NCBI GenBank assembly: GCA_023262965.1
Contig: JALQXX010000002.1
Span: 27,570-91,569, forward strand
Source: Candidatus Marinamargulisbacteria bacterium
GTDB lineage: Bacteria; Margulisbacteria; Marinamargulisbacteria; UBA817
Reading direction: 5' to 3'
Length of the DNA: 64,000 nucleotides
Under the pieces are notes generated by a model, which saw only the letters and a list, made by a program, of their open reading frames with translations, was not told the origin of the DNA and did not search any database. Below, in pieces: positions 56,020-64,000 of the stretch (its first letter is position 1; each line of letters starts with the position of its first letter). A program made the translations under genes and the position numbers.

Positions 56020-56916
56020 ATGAGTCAACAAATATCCTTCCAGCAAATGCCTATCAAAACCATTGGTGCAATTCTGTTGGTGGGGCTGGTGTTATTATTG
56101 GGGCAGTCGGCTTTTGTTATTGTGGATGCGGGGCATGTGGGGGTTGTTAAGCGGTTGGGTGCCGTGCAAACCATGCCATTGTCGGAAGGATTTCATCTAA
56201 AATTCCCCTTTATTGATGATGTGATTCAGTTGGATGTGCGATTGCGAAAAGTCTCCAACGATTCCATTTCGGCATCCAAAGATTTGCAGACGGTACGTAC
56301 CGAAGTCTCGGTTCAGTACTCCCTAACAGGCGAGATGGCGCCCATTAGCTTTCAACGGATTGGTATTCGCCAGGTTATTGAAGCCACACTTATTGAGCCA
56401 GCCATTCAGGAGTCGGTCAAGTCGGTAACGGCCTTGTATACGGCCGAACAATTAATTACACAACGGGAGCGGGTGAAGTTGACCATTCATGATGAGGTTG
56501 AAAAATTTATTGAATTGACCTTGGAGCGAAAAGAGGTGTCGGGGGCCATTTCGATTGCGAATGTGGCCATTACCGATTTTGCATTCTCCCCAGAATTTAA
56601 TCGAGCAATTGAAATGAAGGTGAAGGCGGAGCAGGAAGCCTTGCAGGCAAAAAATGAAAAAACACGCCGAGTGACACAGGCTGAGGCCGCTGCAGTGGAA
56701 AAGCAATTGGCCGCAGAGGCGGAAGCGTTTCAGATTACGGTAGAATCCAAGGCCCGTGCGGATGCGATTAAGCGAGAAGCCGCGGCACTAAAGGGTAATC
56801 CGGCGCTTATTCAATTGCGTATGGCCGAAAAATGGGATGGGAAATTGCCTGTGTTAAGTTCAGGAAGCACCATTCCTATGCTGGATGTGTCTACAATTAT
56901 GGGATCGTCGAAGTAG
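56020..56916 (+). CDS. SPFH/prohibitin (HflC/HflK-like) membrane protein
   Basis: A 298-residue protein with one N-terminal membrane helix (IGAILLVGLVLLLGQSAFVI), the SPFH domain (VDAGHVGVVKRLGAVQTM; FPFIDDVIQLDVRLRK) and a long helical part rich in Ala/Glu/Lys (QAEAAAVEKQLAAEAEAF) that oligomerises. Related to HflC and prohibitins that scaffold membrane proteases. ATG 56020 is preferred over GTG/ATG codons upstream because the promoter lies between. sodC follows 49 bases later. Confidence 0.9.
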   Translation: MSQQISFQQMPIKTIGAILLVGLVLLLGQSAFVIVDAGHVGVVKRLGAVQTMPLSEGFHLKFPFIDDVIQLDVRLRKVSNDSISASKDLQTVRTEVSVQYSLTGEMAPISFQRIGIRQVIEATLIEPAIQESVKSVTALYTAEQLITQRERVKLTIHDEVEKFIELTLERKEVSGAISIANVAITDFAFSPEFNRAIEMKVKAEQEALQAKNEKTRRVTQAEAAAVEKQLAAEAEAFQITVESKARADAIKREAAALKGNPALIQLRMAEKWDGKLPVLSSGSTIPMLDVSTIMGSSK

Positions 56917-56965
56917 TGCGTGTTAACCCGAACCCACTAGGGCTTTTCATGCGGGGGGCTGCCTA

Positions 56966-57517
56966 ATGATGATTAAAAAAACCGTTGGTCTGATTTTAGG
57001 GGGGTGGGTTGTGGCCAGTGTTTGGACGATGGCCCAAACTACAAACGTAGAGCCGGTGGTTAAATCCGAAAAAGCCATTGCGATTATTTCACCGTTAAAA
57101 GGGCATTCGGTGCGGGGGGTATTTCGGTTTGAGCAATTAAAAAAAGGGGTGAAGGTAACCGCCCTTGTAACGGGGCTAACCCCGAACCAAAAACACGGGG
57201 TTCATGTTCACGAATGGGGTGATCTGAGTGATCAAGAGAAAGGGATGTCGGCGGGTGGGCATTACAACCCGGAACGCAACTTGCATGGGTTACCCCCCAG
57301 TCCGATGCGACATGCCGGGGCTTTTGGTAATTTAGAGGCCAACAAGCATGGGGAGGCAACCTTTGTGTTTATAGACGATACGATTTCGGTGAATGGGGAC
57401 TACCATCCCATTTTAGGGCGTTCGGTGGTTATTCATGAAAAAGAGGATACCGGGGAGCAGCCCTTGGGCAATGCGGGTGGACGCATTGGTTTTGGGGTTA
57501 TTGGTCGCTTGCCTTAG
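56966..57517 (+). CDS. sodC: Cu/Zn superoxide dismutase with atypical metal site
   Basis: A 183-residue periplasmic enzyme with a signal peptide (MMIKKTVGLILGGWVVASVWTMA). Copper ligands H80, H82, bridging H99, and H157; zinc-side His H107 and H116; R173 of the active-site loop. Against the family pattern, the zinc ligand Asp is replaced (HAGAFG with A119 where HVGDLG has Asp), and no Cys is present at all, so the conserved intrachain disulfide is missing. The fold is clear; activity may be altered. It probably shares the SPFH transcript. Confidence 0.88.
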   Translation: MMIKKTVGLILGGWVVASVWTMAQTTNVEPVVKSEKAIAIISPLKGHSVRGVFRFEQLKKGVKVTALVTGLTPNQKHGVHVHEWGDLSDQEKGMSAGGHYNPERNLHGLPPSPMRHAGAFGNLEANKHGEATFVFIDDTISVNGDYHPILGRSVVIHEKEDTGEQPLGNAGGRIGFGVIGRLP

Positions 57518-57564
57518 GGCGGGTGAGTTAATGGGGGGGGCGCATTTTTTGAGGAAGTGGGTGG

Positions 57565-58077
57565 CTAAAAGGTAATGTGGTTGCGTAGTGCGCGGGCTTT
57601 TTTGTGGCCAATTAAGCGAGATAGGTGTTTGATGGAGGTAATGGGGCCGTTCGCCAAGCGATTATCCATAATTTTTTGGGCGGTTTGATGGCCAATACCG
57701 GGTAGCGTCACCAATTGTTGGTGTGTGGCCAGGTTGATATTGATGCGTGTGGCATCGCTTTGTGTAGCTGGGATCGTGATTTTTTGGCCGTCACGCAATA
57801 CCGCGGCCAGATTGAGTTTGGACAGGTTGGCGTTCGCGTGGAGGGGTAGGGATTGGAGTAGATCGTGAAGGGTGGTGCCGGTTTCTACGGTGTAGAGGCC
57901 GGGTGTTTGGAGGGCCCCGATAACATGAACACGGGTACCGGAGGGGTGGCGATTGGGGGTGTCGGGCAGGGGATCCGCAATGATGGTGGCAGCGGGTTTT
58001 GTGTAGACAAAAATGAAGGGAAGAACGGCGATGCCTATCGTTATAATCCAAAAAATAATGGTGTGTCCCCGATTCAT
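57565..58077 (-). CDS. ComEA-like DNA-binding protein (SLBB and helix-hairpin-helix)
   Basis: A 170-residue protein with an N-terminal membrane anchor (IIFWIITIGIAVLPFIFVY), an SLBB-like domain (VHVIGALQTPGLYTVETG to DGQKITIP) and a C-terminal HhH pair (ININLATHQQLVTLPGIGHQTAQKI). ComEA binds incoming DNA at the outer face of the inner membrane in natural transformation. No other competence genes are in the window, so uptake is not proven. Confidence 0.88.
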   Translation of the reverse strand: MNRGHTIIFWIITIGIAVLPFIFVYTKPAATIIADPLPDTPNRHPSGTRVHVIGALQTPGLYTVETGTTLHDLLQSLPLHANANLSKLNLAAVLRDGQKITIPATQSDATRININLATHQQLVTLPGIGHQTAQKIMDNRLANGPITSIKHLSRLIGHKKARALRNHITF

Positions 58078-58138
58078 TATGGTGAGTAGTGTAACGCATG
58101 GCGGGGATTTGGTAAAATGCGATTTTGGTCGATGGGGC

Positions 58139-60871
58139 CTATGCCCAAGTCGACGTTGAACAAGCCGTTACATAATCCGCAAAGGGACAAAACGGGCAAT
58201 GGTCGGGGCGGGTATGGGGCTGTGCTAGGGCATCCAAAATTGCTGTGAGGGGTTGGGGGTTTTGGGCAAGTGGGACCACCCGATTGTGGGTGCAGTCCAC
58301 CAAAAAAGACGCGGTGGGGTCAAATGTGTAGCCCGATGGTGTGGCCACCTCACCGTACAAGTGCAGTTGGTGGCTGTATCGATCCAGCGAATGGTCCAAG
58401 GATCGTTTGAGTTCAATCAGGCCCATGGTGCGGGTCTCGGGGTCCAGCCAGCCAATGTCAATCCGTCCGGTTATACGAAATTGGTTGTATGTATACCAAA
58501 ACGGGTATTCCACGCGACTATGGGGGCGTGCTAGCAGGGTGATGTACCAATCCGACTGAATAATTCGGGCCAGCCAGTCGGGGTCATCGGGGGTGGGGGT
58601 ACGTTGTTTGGTTAAAATGGCTCGAATAACGCGTTGATGCATCTGTGTTCCGGCCTGTTGATCGTCCGTGGGGCGAATGTGCTGCGGCCGGTAGCGTTGC
58701 AGGTACATGCGTTTGGGGCATTTGTATGCCGTTAATACATCGGTAATGGTTAGGGATAGCGGTGGCGTGTACGTGGGAACGGTGGCGGCCATCAGCGGTG
58801 ATGGGGGTATCGGCAGGCGCTTGGAAGGGGGTACGTGGGGAGCGGGTTCGGCGATGGGCATATCCCAATTAAATACAACCTGGCTGGGGGTGTCGGTGAT
58901 GTGGGGGAGTAGTAGCATTAAGCGGCAGGCTTGTTTGCGGGTTAAGCGTTTGCCCGACAGATACAGATGGTATTTCGCTCGGGTTAGCGTTACATAAAAC
59001 AAGCGCAATTCTTCCAAAATAGCGGCGGGCTTTAATTGATCCGACAGGGCCGACCGGATCGGGTTTTTGGTCCATTGGGGCACCCGAAATCCCAGGCCCC
59101 ATTCACGGGATACAATCAGGGGTTGTAGGGCATCGTTTGAAAAAGGGGCGTGCAAAAACGGCACAATCACTACGGGGAATTCCAGGCCTTTGGCGGCGTG
59201 CAGGGTCATAATATGCACCGCATCGCCCTGGGTGTCATTATCAATGCGCAGGCTGTTTGGATCCGCTAAACAGGCATCCAGCCAGTCCAGCACCGAGGGG
59301 CGATCCCCCGAAACGGCGGTCCAATGCGCCGAAAAGGCCGTTAAAAACTGATCCACGGCGTGCTGATCCATAGGGCTAAACGGCAGGGGGAGCTGGTAAA
59401 TCTGGTGGCGTAACTGGGTGATGTAATCCCCACTATGTAGCGCGATCATGCCATCACGCACACGGTCATCCCGATCACGAAAATAGGCGCCTATAGGGGT
59501 ATCGGCGCGTAGGGCGGATTCAAAATCCGTGTCAGATAGGCCCAAAATATCCACCGCAATACCGTACCAAACCAGGGTGTCCGATGGATCGAGGAGCCCC
59601 TTGATCCAGTTTCGGATGATCTGCACACTGTCCAATTTGCAGAGCCCGGCACCGGTGGGGATTTGAACCGGGATGCCCTGCTCGGTTAAAAATCCCTTGA
59701 TGGTTTGGGCGTCGCTATTTTTGCGAACCAAAATCGCGATATCGGATCGGTTGACGGTGGCGGGACACTGGTGAATATAGGTGGCAATTGCCGATAGTTC
59801 GTCGTTCAGGTCATCGTGCAGGTGGCACCGAATACTCGCCGTATCGTGGGGCGTATGATGCGGCGTCATAGTCAAAAAATCCGCCTCTTGATCCGCAAAT
59901 AGGCGGGTGAATAGGGTGTTAATGAATGCCACAATAACGGGGTGTGATCGGTAATTAGCGGTTTGTTTAATCTGCACCAACTGGGGATGGTCGGTGGTGC
60001 AGACCATGCGCATGAGGGCGTCATCCGCGCCCCGAAATCCGTAAATGGCTTGGCAGCGGTCCCCTACAATCCATAATTTCCCCGAATCAAAGGGGTCCGC
60101 ATCGTTGCAAAGGGCCGATACAATCGCCCACTGAATGGGAGAGGTATCCTGAAACTCATCCACAAAAATATGGGTGTATTGGGTCTGTAGATCGTGACGC
60201 AACCAATCCACATTCATCAACAATTGATACGTTTTTGACAACACGTCATCGTAATCCAGCCAATGCCCCTGGCGTTTATCCGCATCAATACGGGCCATAA
60301 GGGCGTTGAAACTGTGGCGAAAGGCGTTACCAATGGTGGCATAGGCATCGGTATAATCGGGGTCGCGGATATCGGCATGCACCAGACCTTCCGCGAGCCA
60401 GTATCCCACACTATCGCGATTGGTGTAGGCGGTTAGTAACATCGTGGCCCATTGATCCATCGACCAGGTTGATAAACAGGTGGTGAGCCAGGGGGGTGGC
60501 GATGCGGCGTGGTCCTGCCATAGCCGTCGACAATGGTCCCGGACCCGTAAGGTAAGGGGGACGCCCGACACAATCCGCATTTGTGGGGATAAATGAATCA
60601 GCAGACCGTAGGTTTTGAGCAGCCGCAGGCAAAATGAATGGATCGTCTCAATGGCCATGCGATCAATCAGGGCGTTGGGTGAGCGTGTGCCGCCTTCACG
60701 CAGGTGATGATACAGCCGATGCCGCATTTCATGAGCGGCTTTTTCGGTAAAAGTAATCGCCAAACAGGCGGATGGGCTCTGTGTGGTTAATAAGGTCCCC
60801 AATTCCTGTACCATACGGGTGGTTTTTCCAGACCCGGCGGTGGCTTCCACGCAGTGGTTCAGGCGCGTCAT
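58139..60871 (-). CDS. addA: UvrD-like helicase-nuclease, AddA type
   Basis: A 910-residue SF1 helicase with C-terminal nuclease. Motif I CVEATAGSGKTTRMVQEL, motif Ia LAITFTEKAAHEMR, motif II DEFQDTSPIQW, motif III WIVGDRCQAIYGFRGAD, VRKNSDAQTIKGFL, HAAKGLEFPVVIVP (motif V), YVTLTRAKYHLYLSG (VI). The C-terminal nuclease has GRIDIGWLD and LIELKRS (PD-(D/E)xK) and Cys in YKCPKRMYL plus HCPFCPFADYVTAC, a possible Fe-S cluster that classic AddA lacks. Starts in TAATG overlap with its partner gene; together they would process double-strand breaks. Confidence 0.88.
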   Translation of the reverse strand: MTRLNHCVEATAGSGKTTRMVQELGTLLTTQSPSACLAITFTEKAAHEMRHRLYHHLREGGTRSPNALIDRMAIETIHSFCLRLLKTYGLLIHLSPQMRIVSGVPLTLRVRDHCRRLWQDHAASPPPWLTTCLSTWSMDQWATMLLTAYTNRDSVGYWLAEGLVHADIRDPDYTDAYATIGNAFRHSFNALMARIDADKRQGHWLDYDDVLSKTYQLLMNVDWLRHDLQTQYTHIFVDEFQDTSPIQWAIVSALCNDADPFDSGKLWIVGDRCQAIYGFRGADDALMRMVCTTDHPQLVQIKQTANYRSHPVIVAFINTLFTRLFADQEADFLTMTPHHTPHDTASIRCHLHDDLNDELSAIATYIHQCPATVNRSDIAILVRKNSDAQTIKGFLTEQGIPVQIPTGAGLCKLDSVQIIRNWIKGLLDPSDTLVWYGIAVDILGLSDTDFESALRADTPIGAYFRDRDDRVRDGMIALHSGDYITQLRHQIYQLPLPFSPMDQHAVDQFLTAFSAHWTAVSGDRPSVLDWLDACLADPNSLRIDNDTQGDAVHIMTLHAAKGLEFPVVIVPFLHAPFSNDALQPLIVSREWGLGFRVPQWTKNPIRSALSDQLKPAAILEELRLFYVTLTRAKYHLYLSGKRLTRKQACRLMLLLPHITDTPSQVVFNWDMPIAEPAPHVPPSKRLPIPPSPLMAATVPTYTPPLSLTITDVLTAYKCPKRMYLQRYRPQHIRPTDDQQAGTQMHQRVIRAILTKQRTPTPDDPDWLARIIQSDWYITLLARPHSRVEYPFWYTYNQFRITGRIDIGWLDPETRTMGLIELKRSLDHSLDRYSHQLHLYGEVATPSGYTFDPTASFLVDCTHNRVVPLAQNPQPLTAILDALAQPHTRPDHCPFCPFADYVTACSTSTWA

Positions 60872-63180
60872 TAGCGCTGATGCCTCCCCGGATCCGCGCA
60901 GACCCCATATACCCGACAGCGCCGACAGGCGTCGCGATGATGCCGTTCGGATACCGCGTGATCCTCAGGGCGATACGCCCCCGATACAATTCCCCCAACC
61001 AAGTCGTGAATGCGTTGGGTAAATGCCTGCCAAAAATTACCAAATGCGGGGTCGTTGCTATCCATGCGTTTGATGAGGCGGTCCTTGTTGTAGTAGTAGG
61101 CCACGTGCTGAGCGCTCTCGCCGTGCCCCCACAGGTACAGCCCCAATTGAATATCGGCACAGGCAATAACATCCGCATTCGAGGGTACGGTACCGGTTTT
61201 AATATCAATAATATGCGTAATACCGTCATGGATCAGGCAGATATCGGAACGGCCCCGAATGGTAATATCGGGTAGGGTAATGGTGACGGTATCTTCCGTG
61301 GATACCGACCCGGTTTGGCAAAAGGTCATCAAATCATCAAGGGGCCATTCATCCCGCATTTTAGCCCGAACAATGGCCTGAATGAGGGGGTTGTCGGGGG
61401 GTAGGGCCTGGTCAATCGACAGGGGACTATCGGCGGTAATCATGGCTTCAATCACGTCATGAATCCGAATCCCAATGTGCTGATAATCCGTCATGGGTTG
61501 CGGTATGGTCAAACGGGTGTTCAGGTAAAAGGCATAGGGGCAGCGGTTATACCACTGCAGTTGCGAGGGCGATACCGTGGCCGGCGGTTGCGGCAAATAC
61601 GGTTTGCGTGCCGGACGGGTAAAGTGGCGTTGATTGGGGAGTGGGGGTTGCAATACGGGATGCGGGGTGAATACCAGGTGATGGGGCGGGTCATTGGGGC
61701 CCTGACGATGGATTTTGGCCGCCGACACCCCAATAATGTGGGGGCTATTCAATAGCCAGTGCGCTAGGCCCCAGCGAAAGGACTGGGCGTTGCTCGCGTG
61801 TTCCTCGAGGGACGGGCTCTCGCCGAGCCAACTGGCCTGCCCCATTCCCATAATCCAGGTGGGGTAATCGCGGTAACGTCCCATGGATTCGGGATGAATG
61901 GCAATGACCGTGGCGGGGTCACGCAAAAAAATCCGGGTTTCGGATAGGGCAATAATGACCCACATTGAAGGGGCCTCGTTGGCGATCGCGTCATCCAAAA
62001 TACGCTGGATGTGCTGGCTGGTTTCGTAGGCCACATAGTACCTGGGATCCGTGGGGTAATCCTCATAAAATGGGCGTAAAAATACCGCCACATCCGACCA
62101 GGTTTTTAAGGATTCAATGCGTGATAGCAGGGGATCGGTTGATAAAATCGCCAGGGCATCCGCCAGGGCCTCTTGGGGGGACCGGTCAAATCCGCTGCGA
62201 TAGTCCAAATCCTGTAATTGGGCGGGGTACGGGCTGGGGAACCGTTCGGCAATCCCATAGACCACGTGGCGAAGGGTCGTTAGCGCGGGGGTTTCCCAAA
62301 ATCCCATAATCGCCGACACCAATTGCCCCAAATACGTGTCCGTGAGCCGAATGGGCCGATCCGCCGCCAACCGCAGACCCATCCGAGAAGCAATGGGGAT
62401 CAGGGTGGTGAGCATTTCCGGATCCGGAACCACAAGAACGGTCTGTCCGGATCGGCTGCGGATGTGGTCCAATACGGTGGTTATTTCCTGTTCGGTATCG
62501 GCAAATAACTGCAGACGATGGTGGCTAACGTCGATGGGGGTTTCGGGGGGTGGTGTTAGGGTTAATGACGCCAGGGATCGGGTGCTGGGGGCATAATCCG
62601 GCAATAACCAGTGGACGCTGCCGGTTATGTCCCGAATAATGGCGGGCATGTCGGTTAGCCATAAGGGATCCCATCCCCACACCACCACTCGGTCCGCATG
62701 ATGATTGAGCCACATAACCAAATCCGCTACGCGAGCGGCCCGTTTTTGGCGATGGTTAGTGAGGGCATCCTCGTAGTCCGATAGGGCTTGGGTCAGCCAG
62801 GGAATGGTGTACATAAGGGGGGTGGGGGATGCGGTTAATAAGCCGCGACACAGGTCCAAACAGGCCTTGGGGCTGTATTCGTCGGGGGCCTGGTTCGCCA
62901 GGTGGGTGTACAACCCCCAGACGTTTGCAATACGATCCGCCGTGTCCGTTCCCAGATAGCTGTGAATGGGGACCAATTCCGGAACATCGTCCAGAGGCAG
63001 TAGGGATAAAACAATGGTTCGGGGGGGCTGCGATTGAATCCAGTCCATAGCCGCGGCCATAGTGGGGACACCATGAACGGCAATGAGGGGTTCGGCAGAT
63101 ACCATACCCATCAGTTTATCATAGATGCCCCCGTAAATCGCGGATAGATCCCTCAATAAATCGCGGATTGTGCAACCCAT
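60871..63180 (-). CDS. addB: PD-(D/E)xK nuclease family protein, AddB type
   Basis: A 769-residue protein with a helicase-like body but no usable P-loop at the N-terminus (LIAVHGVPTMAAAM). The C-terminal nuclease has SQLQWYNRCPYAFYLN, IRGRSDICLIHDGITHIID, IKTGTVP and ACRRCRVYGVCADP, so four Cys for a Fe-S cluster as in AddB. It is the first gene of an addB-addA pair. The start is uncertain: ATG 63180 lacks a Shine-Dalgarno; ATG 63111 or 63105 would remove 23-25 residues. A TATAAT (63207-63202) on the minus strand may serve it. Confidence 0.82.
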   Translation of the reverse strand: MGCTIRDLLRDLSAIYGGIYDKLMGMVSAEPLIAVHGVPTMAAAMDWIQSQPPRTIVLSLLPLDDVPELVPIHSYLGTDTADRIANVWGLYTHLANQAPDEYSPKACLDLCRGLLTASPTPLMYTIPWLTQALSDYEDALTNHRQKRAARVADLVMWLNHHADRVVVWGWDPLWLTDMPAIIRDITGSVHWLLPDYAPSTRSLASLTLTPPPETPIDVSHHRLQLFADTEQEITTVLDHIRSRSGQTVLVVPDPEMLTTLIPIASRMGLRLAADRPIRLTDTYLGQLVSAIMGFWETPALTTLRHVVYGIAERFPSPYPAQLQDLDYRSGFDRSPQEALADALAILSTDPLLSRIESLKTWSDVAVFLRPFYEDYPTDPRYYVAYETSQHIQRILDDAIANEAPSMWVIIALSETRIFLRDPATVIAIHPESMGRYRDYPTWIMGMGQASWLGESPSLEEHASNAQSFRWGLAHWLLNSPHIIGVSAAKIHRQGPNDPPHHLVFTPHPVLQPPLPNQRHFTRPARKPYLPQPPATVSPSQLQWYNRCPYAFYLNTRLTIPQPMTDYQHIGIRIHDVIEAMITADSPLSIDQALPPDNPLIQAIVRAKMRDEWPLDDLMTFCQTGSVSTEDTVTITLPDITIRGRSDICLIHDGITHIIDIKTGTVPSNADVIACADIQLGLYLWGHGESAQHVAYYYNKDRLIKRMDSNDPAFGNFWQAFTQRIHDLVGGIVSGAYRPEDHAVSERHHRDACRRCRVYGVCADPGRHQR

Positions 63181-63196
63181 AAAACTTCATTACTAT
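63168..63196 (+). promoter_or_regulatory. putative promoter of the hot-dog/LpxA fusion gene
   Basis: TTGTGC (63168-63173), 17 bases and TACTAT (63191-63196), with AAGGA just before the ATG at 63207. Confidence 0.4.
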
Positions 63197-63206
63197 TAAG
63201 GATTAT

Positions 63207-64000
63207 ATGAAGCATTTACTCGAAAAATTACAGGCATTGGTTCCGTATGTGGCCATCGATAAAATTATAGGCATTGATGTGGGGTCTCACATTGTGGTTT
63301 TAAAAAACGTTACCATAACGGATCGTTCTATGGATCGGCAGTCGATTGGCCAGCACTTACCCCATTCGGCACTCATGGATGGGCACATTCAATCGGGGTT
63401 ATTGTACGTTATTCACGATAATCACTTGGATGCCCGGCGGTTTCAACTGGGTCAGGTAACGGCGTTTTCGTCCAGTCAACCGGTATTTCCGGGCGATCAA
63501 TTGCGAATTGAGACCTATGTTACCGATACAACAGAGGATGAGGTGCAATACGAATCCACCGGTTATGTGGATGGGGTGGTCTGCAGTCACATGCGCTTTT
63601 CGGTACGCTGTTCGAATGCCGCTACATCGGGCACCTTTATTCACCCAACGGCATCGGTGCATGCTTCGGTTATTTTGGGGCAGGGGGTGCACATTGGGCC
63701 CTACTGCATTGTCAATGAAGGGGTCCAGATTGGGGATGGTACCCACTTACGTGCCCACGTGATGGTGGACAAGTGGTGCCAAATTGGCAAGAACAATCAC
63801 CTGGAGTACGGTGCGGTGGTGGGGTCCCCCCCGCAAGACATCAAATACCATGGCGAATTTTCGTACGTTATTATGGGGGACAACAATCAGATTCGGGAAT
63901 ACGTGACCATTAATCGCGCGACGGGTCCGCAGGAGGCCACACGCATTGGGTCCAACAACATGCTTCTGACCAATACGCATATTGGACACAATTGCACGAT
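63207..64000 (+). CDS. lpxA: FabZ-like hot-dog domain fused to UDP-N-acetylglucosamine acyltransferase LpxA, 3' end beyond the window
   Basis: An open frame running off the right edge (264 residues seen). Residues 1 to about 135 are hot-dog/FabZ-like (VLKNVTITD, IGQHLPHSALMDGHIQSGLL, PVFPGDQLRIETYV). H50 matches the FabZ catalytic His, but the Glu expected 14 residues later is G64, so dehydratase activity is unlikely. From about 145 it is LpxA-like: hexapeptide repeats from IHPTASVHASVILGQGVHIG, VVGSPPQDIKYHGE, GDNNQIREYVTINRATG, and HIGHNC with a catalytic His. LpxA begins lipid A synthesis by acylating UDP-GlcNAc from an acyl-ACP. ATG 63207 has AAGGA in front. The fused hot-dog half may bind or present acyl-ACP (inference). 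Confidence 0.88.
   Translation, partial: MKHLLEKLQALVPYVAIDKIIGIDVGSHIVVLKNVTITDRSMDRQSIGQHLPHSALMDGHIQSGLLYVIHDNHLDARRFQLGQVTAFSSSQPVFPGDQLRIETYVTDTTEDEVQYESTGYVDGVVCSHMRFSVRCSNAATSGTFIHPTASVHASVILGQGVHIGPYCIVNEGVQIGDGTHLRAHVMVDKWCQIGKNNHLEYGAVVGSPPQDIKYHGEFSYVIMGDNNQIREYVTINRATGPQEATRIGSNNMLLTNTHIGHNCT

Noticed and set aside
56917-56965. Terminator between the SPFH gene and sodC
   Set aside because: The CCC/GGG stem before CTTTTC is only 3 bp; too weak to call.
60772-61275. 167-codon open frame on the plus strand opposite addB/addA
   Set aside because: It mirrors the nuclease domain coding region and shows no protein-like pattern.

Overview
The window looks like chromosomal DNA of a diderm (Gram-negative-type) bacterium of moderate GC with very tightly packed genes. 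Evidence for an outer membrane is direct: an Omp85 barrel next to a TamB-like protein, several signal-peptide beta-barrel candidates, and an LpxA-type lipid A acyltransferase at the right edge. Housekeeping genes are complete and not clearly of any well-known phylum; I infer a little-studied candidate lineage and cannot name it from sequence alone. No phage, transposon, CRISPR array or rRNA was seen.

Layout. 1-2.7 kb: the tail of a sigma-54 activator, a secreted protein, the DNA polymerase III delta subunit and two small unknown genes. 2.7-11.7 kb (minus strand): an Lrp-type regulator, an aminotransferase, a CvpA-like protein, threonine synthase, TamB and an Omp85 barrel, closely spaced or overlapping. 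11.9-14.8 kb: a small AT-rich barrel-like protein with its own terminator and two Rossmann-fold genes. 14.8-20.2 kb: thyA-folA facing away from mnmG-rsmG, then parB-parA with a canonical parS inside parA, a grouping usual near a replication origin. 20.4-23.0 kb: a large ankyrin-like repeat protein. 23.1-27.0 kb: clpC-radA. 27.1-41.9 kb: a run of overlapping genes joining a Bat (MoxR/VWA/BatD/TPR) cluster to murC-murB-ddl-ftsQ-ftsA-ftsZ. 42-45.3 kb: tRNA-Gly, tig, clpP, clpX. 45.6-49.9 kb (minus): aroH-tyrA followed by a metal-uptake set (small His/Cys membrane protein, His-rich barrel, binding protein, permease). 50.0-57.5 kb: tRNA-Leu, lysS, secD-secF, a FliA/WhiG-like sigma factor, a membrane coiled-coil protein, a lipoate-ligase-like protein, an SPFH protein and an unusual SodC. 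57.6-63.2 kb (minus): a ComEA-like protein and an AddAB-like helicase-nuclease pair. 63.2-64 kb: a hot-dog domain fused to LpxA, cut by the window edge.

The most notable observations: (i) about ten genes have a -10-like hexamer only 6-8 bases before the start codon, several with a -35 at proper spacing, which suggests frequent leaderless transcription; (ii) the FabZ-like/LpxA fusion, whose hot-dog half keeps the catalytic His but lacks the Glu; (iii) the roughly 20-unit ankyrin-like protein; (iv) the Bat-mur-fts run of genes; (v) a zinc-type uptake locus with a His-rich barrel but no ATPase gene; (vi) a cysteine-free SodC missing a zinc ligand; (vii) an AddAB-like pair in which both subunits appear to carry Cys-cluster nuclease domains.
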